Below the pieces are notes generated by a model, which was given only the letters and a program-made list of their open reading frames with translations, was not told the DNA's origin and ran no database searches. The position numbers were made by a program, and so were the translations under genes. This document shows positions 32,556 to 41,351 of a DNA stretch of 64,000 bases, piece by piece. The number at the start of each line of letters is the position of its first letter. Position 1 is the first letter of the stretch. The stretch spans positions 186,001 to 250,000 of the forward strand of contig CAVPRR010000006.1 in NCBI GenBank assembly GCA_963707965.1. The letters are read 5' to 3'. The DNA comes from VRUE01 sp963707965 (lineage in GTDB: Bacteria > Actinomycetota > Thermoleophilia > Solirubrobacterales > 70-9).

Positions 32556-35285
32556 GTGAAAGAGAGCGCCAACGCCTACCGGGCAGATCCGTACTCGTAC
32601 CGCGAGGCACGCGCGCTTGCCGGCGAGCTGAGCCTGAGTGAGCCGGTCGCCGTCACCCTCGTGCGCCGCGGCTACCGAACGCCCGAGGCGGCGCGCGCCT
32701 TCCTCGCCGCCGATGAGGTCCACTCGCCGGGCGCCTTCCGGTCTATGGCGAACGTGGTCGAGAGGGTGCTCGCGGCGGTCCAGGCCGGCAGGCGGATCAC
32801 CGTCCACGGCGATTTCGACGTCGACGGCGTCTGCGCGACGTCGATCCTGGTCGGCGCCCTGCGCCAGCTGGGGGCGGACTGCGACTGGCTGATTCCGGAT
32901 CGGATCGTCGACGGCTACGGCATGGCGGCCGCCAACGTTGAGCGCCTGGCCGAGCGGGGCACCTCGCTGATCGTCACGGTCGACTGCGGGATAACGGCCG
33001 TTCAGGAGGTGGCGCTCTGCCGCTCGCTCGGCATGGACATCGTGGTCACGGACCATCACACGCCCGCTTCGGAGCTGCCCGACTGCCCGATCCTGCACCC
33101 AGCCGTCGATGGCTACCCGTTTGCCGAGCTGTGTGGGACGGGCGTCGCCTGGAAGCTGGCCTGCGCGCTGCGCGAAGCAGGCGGGACCGGGGCCACGCCG
33201 GCAGGCGCGGCGACAACTCCAGAGGGCGCGGCGACAACTCCAGAGGGCGCGGCGACAACTCCAGAGGGCGCGGCGACAACTCCAGAGGGGGCGGCAACCT
33301 CACACGCAGGCGCCGCGGTCTCGCCGGAGGACGACCTCGACTTGGTCGCGCTCGCGACGGTCGCCGACCTCGTGCCGCTTGTCGGCGAGAACCGCACCCT
33401 CGTGCGGCGTGGGCTGGAGGAGCTGAGGCGGGCGCAGCGCCCTGGGATCCGGGCGCTCCTCAAGGCGTCCGGCTGCCAGGCGGCGGAGCTCGACGAGGGG
33501 CACCTTGCCTTTCGCCTGGCCCCGCGGATCAACGCCGCGGGGCGGCTCTACCGGGCCGACGCGGGGGTCGAGCTCTTCCTGACCGAGAGCGAGGAGAGGG
33601 CGGCCGAGATCGCGGTCGAGCTGAACCGGGCCAACGGCGAGCGCCAGGCGACGCAGCGCAGGGTGGAGGGCGAAGCGGTCGCGGCCATGCGACGGCTTCC
33701 CGACGGGCTCCGCGGAGCGCCGGGCGTCGTGCTCGCCGGGGAGGACTGGCATCCGGGAGTGATCGGCATCGTCGCCTCCCACCTTGCCGAGCGCCACTAC
33801 CGCCCATTCGTCGTCGTCTCGCTCGATGGCAAGGGGGGCGGCCGCGGCTCGGGGCGCAGCATCCCCGGTTTCGATCTGCTGGCCGGGCTGGAGGCGTGCT
33901 CTGAGCATCTCGTGCGGTTCGGAGGGCACCGGGCCGCCGCCGGGCTGGAGCTGCGCGCCGAGAGCCTCGACGCCTTCCGCGAGGCCTTCGCCGCGCACGC
34001 GGCGGCCGTTCTGGGACCAGAGCAGCTGACGCGCATGGAGCAGATCGATGCCATGGTCGGCGGCGCGGGGCTGGGCATCGATCTGGCGGAAGAGCTGAAG
34101 TCCCTGGCTCCGTTCGGAATGGGAAACCCTGGAGTGCGGCTTCTCGTTCCCTCCGCCCGGGTCGGCGACGTGCAGACCATGGGCGAAGGCAAGCACGCGC
34201 GGTTCAGCCTTCGCAGCGGTTCCCACCGGGCGCTCGGCGTGGTGTTTGGGCGCTCGACACTCGGCGTGGGAGAGGACAGCCCTGTCGACGCCGCGGTGCG
34301 GCTCGAGGTCAACCGCTGGAACGGCGCCGAAGAACCACGCGTCTTGCTCCGCCAGCTCTACCCACTGGGGCCGCCGGCGGACGTCGCCTCCCTTCATATC
34401 TGCGAGTGCTCCGATGAGGAGTGGTGGGAGCGATTCGAGAGCGAGCTGCACCGCGACCTCGACGGGTGGCTGGCCGAGGGGGCGGGGCGGACCGCGCAGG
34501 GGGCGGGGCGGACCGCGCAGGGGGCGGGGCGGACCGCGCAGGGGGCGGGGCGCGAGCTGGTCCACGGCAAAGGCTCGATCTCCTCGGTGCTCGCCGAGCT
34601 GGTCTCCAGCGGCGACAGCGTGCTGGCCGTCTGCGCGGACGCCTCCCGCCGCGCCGCCCTGGCCAACGGCGCCACCGGCCTGGCGCGCTTCAACTGCGGC
34701 GCGGCGCGCATCGCCTGCTCCCGCTGCGGGCGCGGCGCGCTGGCCGGACTGGCGGCGGGGGGAACCGCGGGGCTCGCCCTGACGGACTACGAGGCGCTGG
34801 CCGCGGTCCCCGCCGCCGTTGAGGGCTTCGAGCACGTCGTCCTGGTCGACACTCCGCCGTCCGCGGTGCAGGAGGACCTCGGCCGGCGGCCAAAGCGCGA
34901 CGGCCCGCCCGGCTTCCTGCACCCGGTATGGACGAGCGCGGAGCAGGACTTCTCGCTCCTGGTGCTGGAGGAGCAGCTCGCCCAGCGCACGGCGGTCGAA
35001 GCCGTCTTCCGTGGGCTGCGCGAGGCGGGCGAGGTGAGTGGGGGGGAGCTGAGAGAGGCCCTGGAGGGATCGAAGCCCCATCCGCGCAGCCCTGAGACCG
35101 CCGCGCGCTGCTTCCGGGTGCTCGACGAGCTCGGCCTGGTGCAGGGCCAGCCCGATGGCGGGAGCGGAACCGTGGGGGTCGTATCCTCAGAGGAGACGAA
35201 CCTGGAACGCTCTGCGGCGTCCCAGGCCTACACCGCTCGCCATCAGGAGTGCCTGCAATACCTCGAACGACGCAAACAGCGCTAG
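32556..35285 (+). CDS. recJ: Single-stranded-DNA exonuclease RecJ with repeat inserts and long C-terminal extension
   Basis: 5'-3' exonuclease of the DHH superfamily used in recombination and mismatch repair. 909 residues from GTG 32556. Motifs: HGDFDVDGVCATS, VDCGITA, VTDHHTP and, after the DHHA1 region, GGHRAAAG. Two in-frame arrays interrupt it: four copies of TTPEGAA (33206-33290) before the DDLDLVALATVADLVPL motif, and four copies of GAGRTAQ (34486-34555) after the OB domain. The C-terminal part from about residue 670 has a Rossmann-like strand pattern (SVLAVCADASRRAALANG), one CSRCG cysteine pair and a helical tail, similar to the extra domain of some Gram-positive RecJ proteins. The 3' end overlaps the rel start by 37 bp. 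Confidence 0.93.
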   Translation: MKESANAYRADPYSYREARALAGELSLSEPVAVTLVRRGYRTPEAARAFLAADEVHSPGAFRSMANVVERVLAAVQAGRRITVHGDFDVDGVCATSILVGALRQLGADCDWLIPDRIVDGYGMAAANVERLAERGTSLIVTVDCGITAVQEVALCRSLGMDIVVTDHHTPASELPDCPILHPAVDGYPFAELCGTGVAWKLACALREAGGTGATPAGAATTPEGAATTPEGAATTPEGAATTPEGAATSHAGAAVSPEDDLDLVALATVADLVPLVGENRTLVRRGLEELRRAQRPGIRALLKASGCQAAELDEGHLAFRLAPRINAAGRLYRADAGVELFLTESEERAAEIAVELNRANGERQATQRRVEGEAVAAMRRLPDGLRGAPGVVLAGEDWHPGVIGIVASHLAERHYRPFVVVSLDGKGGGRGSGRSIPGFDLLAGLEACSEHLVRFGGHRAAAGLELRAESLDAFREAFAAHAAAVLGPEQLTRMEQIDAMVGGAGLGIDLAEELKSLAPFGMGNPGVRLLVPSARVGDVQTMGEGKHARFSLRSGSHRALGVVFGRSTLGVGEDSPVDAAVRLEVNRWNGAEEPRVLLRQLYPLGPPADVASLHICECSDEEWWERFESELHRDLDGWLAEGAGRTAQGAGRTAQGAGRTAQGAGRELVHGKGSISSVLAELVSSGDSVLAVCADASRRAALANGATGLARFNCGAARIACSRCGRGALAGLAAGGTAGLALTDYEALAAVPAAVEGFEHVVLVDTPPSAVQEDLGRRPKRDGPPGFLHPVWTSAEQDFSLLVLEEQLAQRTAVEAVFRGLREAGEVSGGELREALEGSKPHPRSPETAARCFRVLDELGLVQGQPDGGSGTVGVVSSEETNLERSAASQAYTARHQECLQYLERRKQR

Positions 35286-37474
35286 GACACGGAGACAGCG
35301 AGCTCCTCGCCGACCTCTTCGCCGTGGTCGAGGAGTTCGATTCCGCGCCCGAGATCGATCGCGACGCGGTGACCCGCGCGTTTGAATTTGCCTGCGACCG
35401 CCACGGGGACCAGCTGCGCCGCTCCGGCGACGAGTTCATCACCCATCCGGTCGGTGTCGCTCAGATCTGCGCTGGGATGCGACTCGACACCGAGACCCTC
35501 TGCGCCGCGCTCCTGCACGACACCGTCGAGGACACGAGCGCCAGCCTCGAGGACGTCCGGGCCGCGTTCGGCGAGGAGGTCGCCATCCTCGTCGACGGCG
35601 TCACGAAGCTCACCGGGATGACCTTCGAGAGCCGCGACGAGCGCCAGGCGGAGAACTACCGCAAGATGATGGTGGCGATGGCGACCGACGTCAGGGTGAT
35701 CCTGATCAAGCTCGCCGACCGGCTCCACAACATGCGCACCCTCGGCGCGCTGCCAAAGCAGAAGCAGACGGCGAAGGCGCGGGAGACGCTCGAGATCTAC
35801 GCGCCGCTCGCCCACCGGCTGGGCATCCACGCGATCAAATGGGAGCTCGAGGACCTGGCCTTCGCCACCCTGCATCCCCGCAAGTACAAAGAGATCAAAC
35901 AGCTCGTCGCCCAGCAGCGCAACGAGCGGGAGGTCTATGTCACCAAGGCGGGGCGCTTCCTCTCCAAGGAGCTGAAGACGGTCGGCATCGAGGCCGAGAT
36001 CTCCGGCCGCGCCAAGCACTTCTACTCGATCTACACGAAGATGACCAAGAAGGGGCGCGAGTTCAACGAGATCTTCGACCTCACCGCGATGCGCGTGATC
36101 GTCGGCTCGGTCAAGGACTGCTACGGGGCGATCGGAGTCATCCACTCGCTCTGGAAGCCGCTGCCCGGCCGCTTCAAGGACTTCGTCGCGATGCCCAAGG
36201 CCAACATGTACCAGGCGCTGCACACGACGGTGATCGGGCCGGAGGGCAAACCGCTGGAGATCCAGATCCGCACCGCGGAGATGCACAAGCTCGCCGAGTA
36301 CGGGATCGCCGCCCACGTCACCTACAAGGAGGGGGGTGGGGAGGACCCCCAGCGCGAGAAGATGACCTGGTTGCGGCAGCTGGTCGAGGCCGAGGGCGAG
36401 CAGGACCCGGCCGAGTTCCTGGAGGCGCTGAAGGTCGACCTCTTCGAGGACGAGGTGTTCGTTTTCACCCCGAAGGGCGAGGTGAAGAACCTCTCCGCCG
36501 GCTCGACCCCGCTCGACTTCGCCTACGCCGTCCACACCGATGTCGGCCACCGCTGCGTCGGGGCCAAGGTCAACGGCTCGATCGTCCCGCTGCATTACCA
36601 GCTGCGCTCCGGAGACATCGTCGAGGTGCTGACCGCAAACCAGAAGCGCGGCCCCTCTCGCGATTGGCTGAAACTCGTCCGCACCAGCCGGGCGCGCAAC
36701 AAGATCCGCGCCTGGTTCAAACAGGAACGGCGCGAGGACGCGGAGCGCAGCGGCCGCGATGCGCTGGAGGACGCCCTGCGCAAGCGCGGCCTGCCGATGC
36801 AGAAGCTGGCGATGTCGCCGCTGCTCGCCGACGTGATCCGCGAGATGGGCTTCCGCAAGGCGTCCGAGTTCTACATCTCGCTGGGCCAGGGCAAGATCTC
36901 CACCAAGGCTGTCGCCAACAAGCTGATGCAGCGGCTGAAAGAGGGCGAGGCGGTCGAGGAGGACGAGCCGTTCGGCCTCGGCGGCGCCCGCGAGGACAAG
37001 GCGCGGCGGACCAAGGACGCCTCCAACTACGGGATCAGCGTCAAGGGCGCGGACAACGTGGCGGTGCGCCTTGCCAAGTGCTGCCGCCCGGTGCCGGGCG
37101 ATGAGATCGCGGGCTACGTCTCGCTCGGGCGCGGCATCACGATCCACCGTGCCGACTGCAAGAACGTGAAGGCGCTGAAGAAGGCCCCGGAACGGTTCGT
37201 CGACGTGAGCTGGGACGGCGAGAACGAATCCTCCTACCGGGTCGAGCTGCAGGTCGACGCCTACGATCGCACCCGTCTTCTGGAGGACCTCTCACGCACG
37301 TTTTCGGAGGCGGGCATCAACATCATCGGAGCGAGCTGCATGACGAAGCACCCGATGGTGAAGAATCGCTTCGTCGTCGAGGTGGGGGACACCGAGCAGC
37401 TCAAACAGTGCATCTCCCGCCTGCGCAACGTCGATTCCGTCTTCGACGCCTACCGCATCACCCCAACGGGCTGA
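35249..37474 (+). CDS. rel: Bifunctional (p)ppGpp synthetase/hydrolase
   Basis: Makes and degrades the stringent-response alarmone. 741 residues from GTG 35249. The HD hydrolase domain (LLHDTVEDTSASL, LADRLHNMRTLG) is followed by the synthetase (GRAKHFYSIYTKMTKKGREF, GRFKDFVAMPKANMYQALHT). The RFKD motif is that of bifunctional enzymes rather than RelA. Then come TGS (VFVFTPKGEVKNLSAGSTPL), the helical region, the conserved-cysteine region with AKCCRPVPGD, and a C-terminal ACT domain (DRTRLLEDLSRTFSEAGINI). All regions are complete. The start lies inside the end of recJ; homology begins around GDSELLADLF, so the first ten residues are uncertain. Confidence 0.96.
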   Translation: MPAIPRTTQTALGHGDSELLADLFAVVEEFDSAPEIDRDAVTRAFEFACDRHGDQLRRSGDEFITHPVGVAQICAGMRLDTETLCAALLHDTVEDTSASLEDVRAAFGEEVAILVDGVTKLTGMTFESRDERQAENYRKMMVAMATDVRVILIKLADRLHNMRTLGALPKQKQTAKARETLEIYAPLAHRLGIHAIKWELEDLAFATLHPRKYKEIKQLVAQQRNEREVYVTKAGRFLSKELKTVGIEAEISGRAKHFYSIYTKMTKKGREFNEIFDLTAMRVIVGSVKDCYGAIGVIHSLWKPLPGRFKDFVAMPKANMYQALHTTVIGPEGKPLEIQIRTAEMHKLAEYGIAAHVTYKEGGGEDPQREKMTWLRQLVEAEGEQDPAEFLEALKVDLFEDEVFVFTPKGEVKNLSAGSTPLDFAYAVHTDVGHRCVGAKVNGSIVPLHYQLRSGDIVEVLTANQKRGPSRDWLKLVRTSRARNKIRAWFKQERREDAERSGRDALEDALRKRGLPMQKLAMSPLLADVIREMGFRKASEFYISLGQGKISTKAVANKLMQRLKEGEAVEEDEPFGLGGAREDKARRTKDASNYGISVKGADNVAVRLAKCCRPVPGDEIAGYVSLGRGITIHRADCKNVKALKKAPERFVDVSWDGENESSYRVELQVDAYDRTRLLEDLSRTFSEAGINIIGASCMTKHPMVKNRFVVEVGDTEQLKQCISRLRNVDSVFDAYRITPTG

Positions 37475-37495
37475 GCCTCCCCGAGGACGCTGCGC

Positions 37496-37900
37496 CTACT
37501 GATCTGCGAGGGCGCTCGCGAGCTCCGGAGCGACACGAACGATTCCTGCATCGTCGGTGAGCAGCTGGATGCCGGCCTGCTCGGCAACGGCAACGTACGC
37601 GGCGTCATAGGCGGTCAGGCCGTGCGCGGCCCAGCGGGCCACGTCAGAGAGATCGGCGTCGAGGAGCTCGAAGCCGAGGTTCGGAAGCGCCGCAGCGAGC
37701 TGCTCGAGTTGGTGCTGTGTCCAGCGCCAGCGACGAGCGGCGACGTTCAGCACCTCGAGCCAGAGCAGCGGCGGCGCCAGCACGCGAAGCTCGCCCGCTT
37801 CGAAGCGCTCGCGGAGGCGGCGTGCCGCCTCGAGATGCTTCTCGCCCTCGGAGTGAAACCACTTCAGCACGACCGAGGCGTCGAGAACGACTTCGCTCAA
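37496..37900 (-). CDS. PIN-domain ribonuclease toxin (VapC-like)
   Basis: 134 residues from a TTG start at 37900 that overlaps the antitoxin stop (TTGA). The PIN fold acidic residues are in VVLDASVVLKWF, WLEVLNVA, LTAYDAAYVAVA and LLTDDAGIV. VapC toxins cut tRNA or rRNA when released from their antitoxin. Paired with the RHH protein upstream. The rel gene ends 22 bp away on the other strand. Confidence 0.88.
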   Translation of the reverse strand: MSEVVLDASVVLKWFHSEGEKHLEAARRLRERFEAGELRVLAPPLLWLEVLNVAARRWRWTQHQLEQLAAALPNLGFELLDADLSDVARWAAHGLTAYDAAYVAVAEQAGIQLLTDDAGIVRVAPELASALADQ

Positions 37901-38142
37901 CGCGCGTCCCGCGCGGCGCGAATCGCCGCCGTGGAGTCACCGGCGGGCGCCGCGGCAAAGAGGCGATCGAGCACTCTCAGCGCCGTCCGAGCGGCAGCGG
38001 TCTTCCCGGGACCCGAGCCGCGTGCCGAATCGCCTTCGGCGAGCTGGGAGAGGTAGGCGCTGCGCGACTTGCCGCTCGCGCGCGCGGCGTGGTCGATGCG
38101 CCGCAGAAGCCTGTCGTCGAATGAGACCAGAACCTTGGCCAC
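37897..38142 (-). CDS. Ribbon-helix-helix antitoxin
   Basis: 81 residues from GTG 38142. The N-terminal RHH pattern is KVLVSFDDRLLRRIDHAARA then SGKSRSAYLSQL. The Ala-rich C-terminal half would wrap the PIN toxin. It normally represses its own promoter; repeated TATATCC sites lie just upstream. The frame extends further upstream but without homology. Confidence 0.82.
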   Translation of the reverse strand: MAKVLVSFDDRLLRRIDHAARASGKSRSAYLSQLAEGDSARGSGPGKTAAARTALRVLDRLFAAAPAGDSTAAIRAARDAR

Positions 38143-38149
38143 GAGGCTC

Positions 38150-38168
38150 AGTATATCCCATATATCCG
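38150..38168 (-). promoter_or_regulatory. Candidate operator of the PIN/RHH module
   Basis: Two copies of TATATCC (38152-38158, 38161-38167) lie 9 bp apart, 8-26 bp upstream of the antitoxin start. This AT-rich direct repeat within GC-rich DNA is the usual form of an RHH operator. Confidence 0.5.
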
Positions 38169-38224
38169 GTCCTGGAACGCAGTGATCTCGATCCAGTGAC
38201 TGCCGTGATCGCGTCTGTGAATCG

Positions 38225-39904
38225 CTACGGCTGCAGGACGAACACGGCCGGGAAGTTCGCCATCGCAATCCCCTCGCCGTCCGTTTCGGAGAATGCCGTG
38301 AAGACGATGCTCGCAAAGGACGTCGTGCCCATTGAGAGTCCCTTCGATGTGAGGCAGTCCGTGAGGTTCAGGGTGAAGGTGAAGGTGTTGGCGGGGTCCG
38401 ACGGTTGATCGCCGCTGAGGTCGAGGAGGCGAAAGCCTCCGTTCGTCGGCGGACCGGCGTGATTCGCGGAGAGGGGGTCCGAGGTCAGGTTCGCGTCCAG
38501 CCCCGAGTAGCTGCTCTCCGGGCAAACGCCGCTGGCTCCGCCCGCCTCGGTTGCGTATGTCAGGTTGCCGACGTCCATCCACTCGCCCGCGCCGGGCTCG
38601 CCAAGGACGCGCTGGCGCTGCGGCCGCCAGAACGTGAGCGTCACGATCGCGTCGCCGTTGGGACCGGCCCGGACGGGCAACGCGCACAGGCCCTCTCCAC
38701 ACGATGCCAGCGGGTAGGAGAAGCTCGAGGAGTTCCCCTGCCCGTCGCTGTAGGTGGCGAGTGCGGGCATGGTGGAGAAGACGAATCCCACCGAGGCTGC
38801 GGATTCCACGGGGGAGCCGTGAACGGTTGCCCGCTCGATGAGGACGTCGCCGGTGCGTATCTGGTCCTGTGTGGCGCCGTGGAAGAGGGACATTCCGCCT
38901 CCATCGGGGCCGAAGGGACTGGCGGCGCCCGGGGGCGGGGGGATCGGGGTGAGGGAGCCGAGGCCGTCTTCGTCGGGATCGCAGCACTCGGGGAAGGGTG
39001 GGGCGCCGGTGCGGTCGAAGCCGCCTGGCCCGACCGAGGCCTGGAACCTCCCGGTACCGCCCGCCGAGCAGTAGATGAGCGCTCCACAGTCGAGCTCGCC
39101 TGAGCCGGGATCGATCCCGAGCCAGAGGATGCCCAGCCCTCCGTAGTTCTGCTGGGCGGCAGCGATCTGCTCTTCGCTCGAGCCGCCGTTGACGTTCACG
39201 GCGCCGGGGCCCGCGAAGCCGAAGCTCGTGCCGACGGTCATCCGGCTGCCGTCGGGGAAGGTTCCGCCGATGGCGCCCGAGGATTTGGCCTTGGGAGGTC
39301 GCCTGGCGGTCGAGTGCCTCTCGATCGAGCGGTCGTAGTCGTCGAGGATCAGGTCGCCGTCATCATCGACGTCCAGGGTGTCGGAGATGCCGTCGAGATC
39401 TGTGTCGCCCAGAAGCCCATCGTGGGTGCGCTTGGAGAGCACCAGGCCGAAGTTGCCGGCGCCGATTGGAATTCCCTTCCTGGCGCGTGCTGTACGGGTC
39501 GCGTCGACCCACTTGGCGGCGAGCTTGCGGTTTGGCCTCGCGTAGCCTCCTGCCGGCTTGAGCTTGACCCTTCCGAGCTTCGCCCCCGCCATGACGCCGA
39601 GGATCGCGCGCTTTCCCTTCAACTCCCGCCCGAGCACGATCGGCCCCGCGTAGGTGCCGGCCGGCGCCCTCAGGTGCAGGGTCACCCGCCCGGCCGGTGG
39701 CCGGAGCCTGAACCTGCCAAGGCTTGCCCGTGCCGATCTCGCAGCGCCGTTCGCCGCCAGCGCGATCACCGTGTAGCCGGGCTTGCTCAGCTTGCCGGTG
39801 ATGGGCTTCGGCGCCGGCCTCGCCGGCGCGGTCGCCGGCACAGCCGCGAAGAGCATCAGCAAGACCGCGGAGCAGGGCGCACAGGCACGGCTTCGCCAAG
39901 TCAT
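38225..39904 (-). CDS. Large secreted protein with a calcium-binding-like segment
   Basis: 559 residues from ATG 39904. A signal peptide (CAPCSAVLLMLFAAVPATAP) is followed by a beta-rich region with repeated GxxRL patterns, then DTDLDGISDTLDVDDDGDLI, a thrombospondin-type-3-like Asp-rich loop that may bind calcium. The rest is Gly/Ser/Pro-rich and contains several Cys pairs (ELDCGALIYCSAGG, PPFPECCDPDEDG), suggesting an extracellular fold with disulfides. No catalytic motif or wall anchor is recognised. Its upstream region shares about 70 bp with that of the truncated sigma gene at 48.1 kb, so the two may have been controlled alike. Confidence 0.75.
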   Translation of the reverse strand: MTWRSRACAPCSAVLLMLFAAVPATAPARPAPKPITGKLSKPGYTVIALAANGAARSARASLGRFRLRPPAGRVTLHLRAPAGTYAGPIVLGRELKGKRAILGVMAGAKLGRVKLKPAGGYARPNRKLAAKWVDATRTARARKGIPIGAGNFGLVLSKRTHDGLLGDTDLDGISDTLDVDDDGDLILDDYDRSIERHSTARRPPKAKSSGAIGGTFPDGSRMTVGTSFGFAGPGAVNVNGGSSEEQIAAAQQNYGGLGILWLGIDPGSGELDCGALIYCSAGGTGRFQASVGPGGFDRTGAPPFPECCDPDEDGLGSLTPIPPPPGAASPFGPDGGGMSLFHGATQDQIRTGDVLIERATVHGSPVESAASVGFVFSTMPALATYSDGQGNSSSFSYPLASCGEGLCALPVRAGPNGDAIVTLTFWRPQRQRVLGEPGAGEWMDVGNLTYATEAGGASGVCPESSYSGLDANLTSDPLSANHAGPPTNGGFRLLDLSGDQPSDPANTFTFTLNLTDCLTSKGLSMGTTSFASIVFTAFSETDGEGIAMANFPAVFVLQP

Positions 39905-39910
39905 GGTCCG

Positions 39911-39977
39911 ACGGTATTTCCGGCCGGTAGGAGCCACATCGGCGATACGCCGCACCTTCTGGTGGAGAACTACGGGG
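39911..39977 (-). promoter_or_regulatory. Upstream element shared with the sigma gene at 48.1 kb, copy A
   Basis: Read on the minus strand it contains CCCGTAGTTCTCCACC, a mini-hairpin CACC-AGAA-GGTG, TGCGG, ATCGCCGATGTGGC and a GGAAATAC block. It ends 6 bp before the ATG at 39904. Copy B at 48168-48235 has the same order, with a loop two bases longer, so it is conserved as DNA or RNA rather than as protein. Confidence 0.65.
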
Positions 39978-40018
39978 CGCGGCGCAGATGCCCCGCGGCA
40001 CAGCACGCTGGGCGCTCT

Positions 40019-40085
40019 ACATCAAGGGGACCTGGTCAGTCAAGGGGACCTGGGCAGTCAAGGGGACCTCGTACATCAAGGGGAC
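40019..40085. repeat. 18-bp tandem repeat at the end of the LldD-like gene
   Basis: Three to four copies of a unit like TCAAGGGGACCTGGGCAG. One copy contains the stop of the minus-strand gene and the adjacent copies encode its last residues as GPLD repeats. Confidence 0.75.
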
Positions 40086-41283
40086 CGGTCGCGGGGACCC
40101 GGGGAGGTGCGTCGTAGAGCGCGGAGCGGTCGACCTCGGCGAAGGAGGTGTGACCGGTGAGGGCCAGCGCGACGTCGAGATCGGCCTTGAGGACGTCGAG
40201 GACATGGCGCACACCCGCTTCGCCGCGCGCCGCTACGGCCCATGCCCAGGCACGCCCGATCAGCACCGCGTTCGCACCCAGCGCGATCATCTTGAAGACA
40301 TCGAGTCCGGTGCGCACGCCGCCGTCGACGAGCACCTCGACCTGACCGCCGACCGCGTCGACTATCTCCGGAAGCACGCGCACCGTCGAGGGCACCGAGT
40401 CGAGCTGGCGCCCACCGTGGTTCGACACGACGACGCCATCGACGCCGATCTCAACCGCACGGCGAGCGTCCGCCGGGTCGAGCACCCCCTTCACCAGCAG
40501 GCGACCGTCCCAGTTCTCGCGCACCCAGGCGATGTCATCCCAGGTGACGCTCGGGTCGAACTGGGCGTCGACCCAATCGCGGAACGCGGCCGGGCTGCGG
40601 GCGCCCGGAACCGCGTCCTCGAGGTTGCCGAAGGTCAGCGGTTTGCCGCCCACCGCCACGTCGCGGATCCAGCGCGGATGGGAGAGCAGGTCAAGCGCGC
40701 GGCGGATCTTGCCCGTGGCGGAGAGGCCCTCGCCCACCACCGCGTTTCGCGTGTCGCGGTGGCGGGCGCCGACGACGGCCAGGTCGACGGTGAGCACCAG
40801 CACCGGGCACCCGACCTCTCGCGCACGCGACATCAGCTGCTCGGCGTAGCCGCGGTCGCGCATCACATACAGCTGGAACCAGGGCGGCGTCGACGTGGAG
40901 CGCGCCACCTCCTCGACGCCGCAGATCGAAACGGTCGACTCGACGAACGGCACTCCCGCCGCCTGCGCGGCGCGCGCGGCCTGCACCTCGGCGCGGCGCG
41001 CAAACATCCCGGCGAGGCCGACCGGCGCAAGGACGACCGGGAGAGCGAGGCGCTGGCCCAGCACCTCCACCGCCGGATCCCGCTCGGAGACGTCGCGCAT
41101 CACGATCTGTCGCAGCAGCAGCCGCTCGAGGTCGGCCGTATTGGCGCGCATCGTGCGCTCCTCATACGCCCCGCCGTCGATGTAGTCGAACAGCTGGCGG
41201 GGCAGCCGCCGCCGGGCGAGCTCGCGGTAATCGAGCACCGTCGCCGGCGCGATACCCAGTGGTCGATCGGCGCGAGGTCGCAT
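40036..41283 (-). CDS. lldD: FMN-dependent alpha-hydroxy-acid dehydrogenase (LldD-like)
   Basis: 415 residues. Oxidises L-lactate or a related 2-hydroxy acid using FMN. Motifs include FDYIDGGAYEERTMRANTAD, VLAPVGLAGMF, FQLYVMRDR, LTVDLAVVGARHRDTRN, KGVLDPADARRAVEIGVDGV, VVSNHGGRQLDSVPST with the catalytic histidine, and LVDGGVRTGLDVFKMIALGA. The C-terminal dozen residues are repeat-coded (GPLD units) and not part of the fold. No lactate permease is adjacent. Substrate choice among lactate, glycolate and mandelate cannot be read from the sequence. Confidence 0.9.
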   Translation of the reverse strand: MRPRADRPLGIAPATVLDYRELARRRLPRQLFDYIDGGAYEERTMRANTADLERLLLRQIVMRDVSERDPAVEVLGQRLALPVVLAPVGLAGMFARRAEVQAARAAQAAGVPFVESTVSICGVEEVARSTSTPPWFQLYVMRDRGYAEQLMSRAREVGCPVLVLTVDLAVVGARHRDTRNAVVGEGLSATGKIRRALDLLSHPRWIRDVAVGGKPLTFGNLEDAVPGARSPAAFRDWVDAQFDPSVTWDDIAWVRENWDGRLLVKGVLDPADARRAVEIGVDGVVVSNHGGRQLDSVPSTVRVLPEIVDAVGGQVEVLVDGGVRTGLDVFKMIALGANAVLIGRAWAWAVAARGEAGVRHVLDVLKADLDVALALTGHTSFAEVDRSALYDAPPRVPATGPLDVRGPLDCPGPLD

Positions 41284-41351
41284 CAGTGGCGCAACCTAGA
41301 CCCTATGGCCGGCCCACCTGAGCGCCGGCTCGATCCGAACCCGATGTGAAG

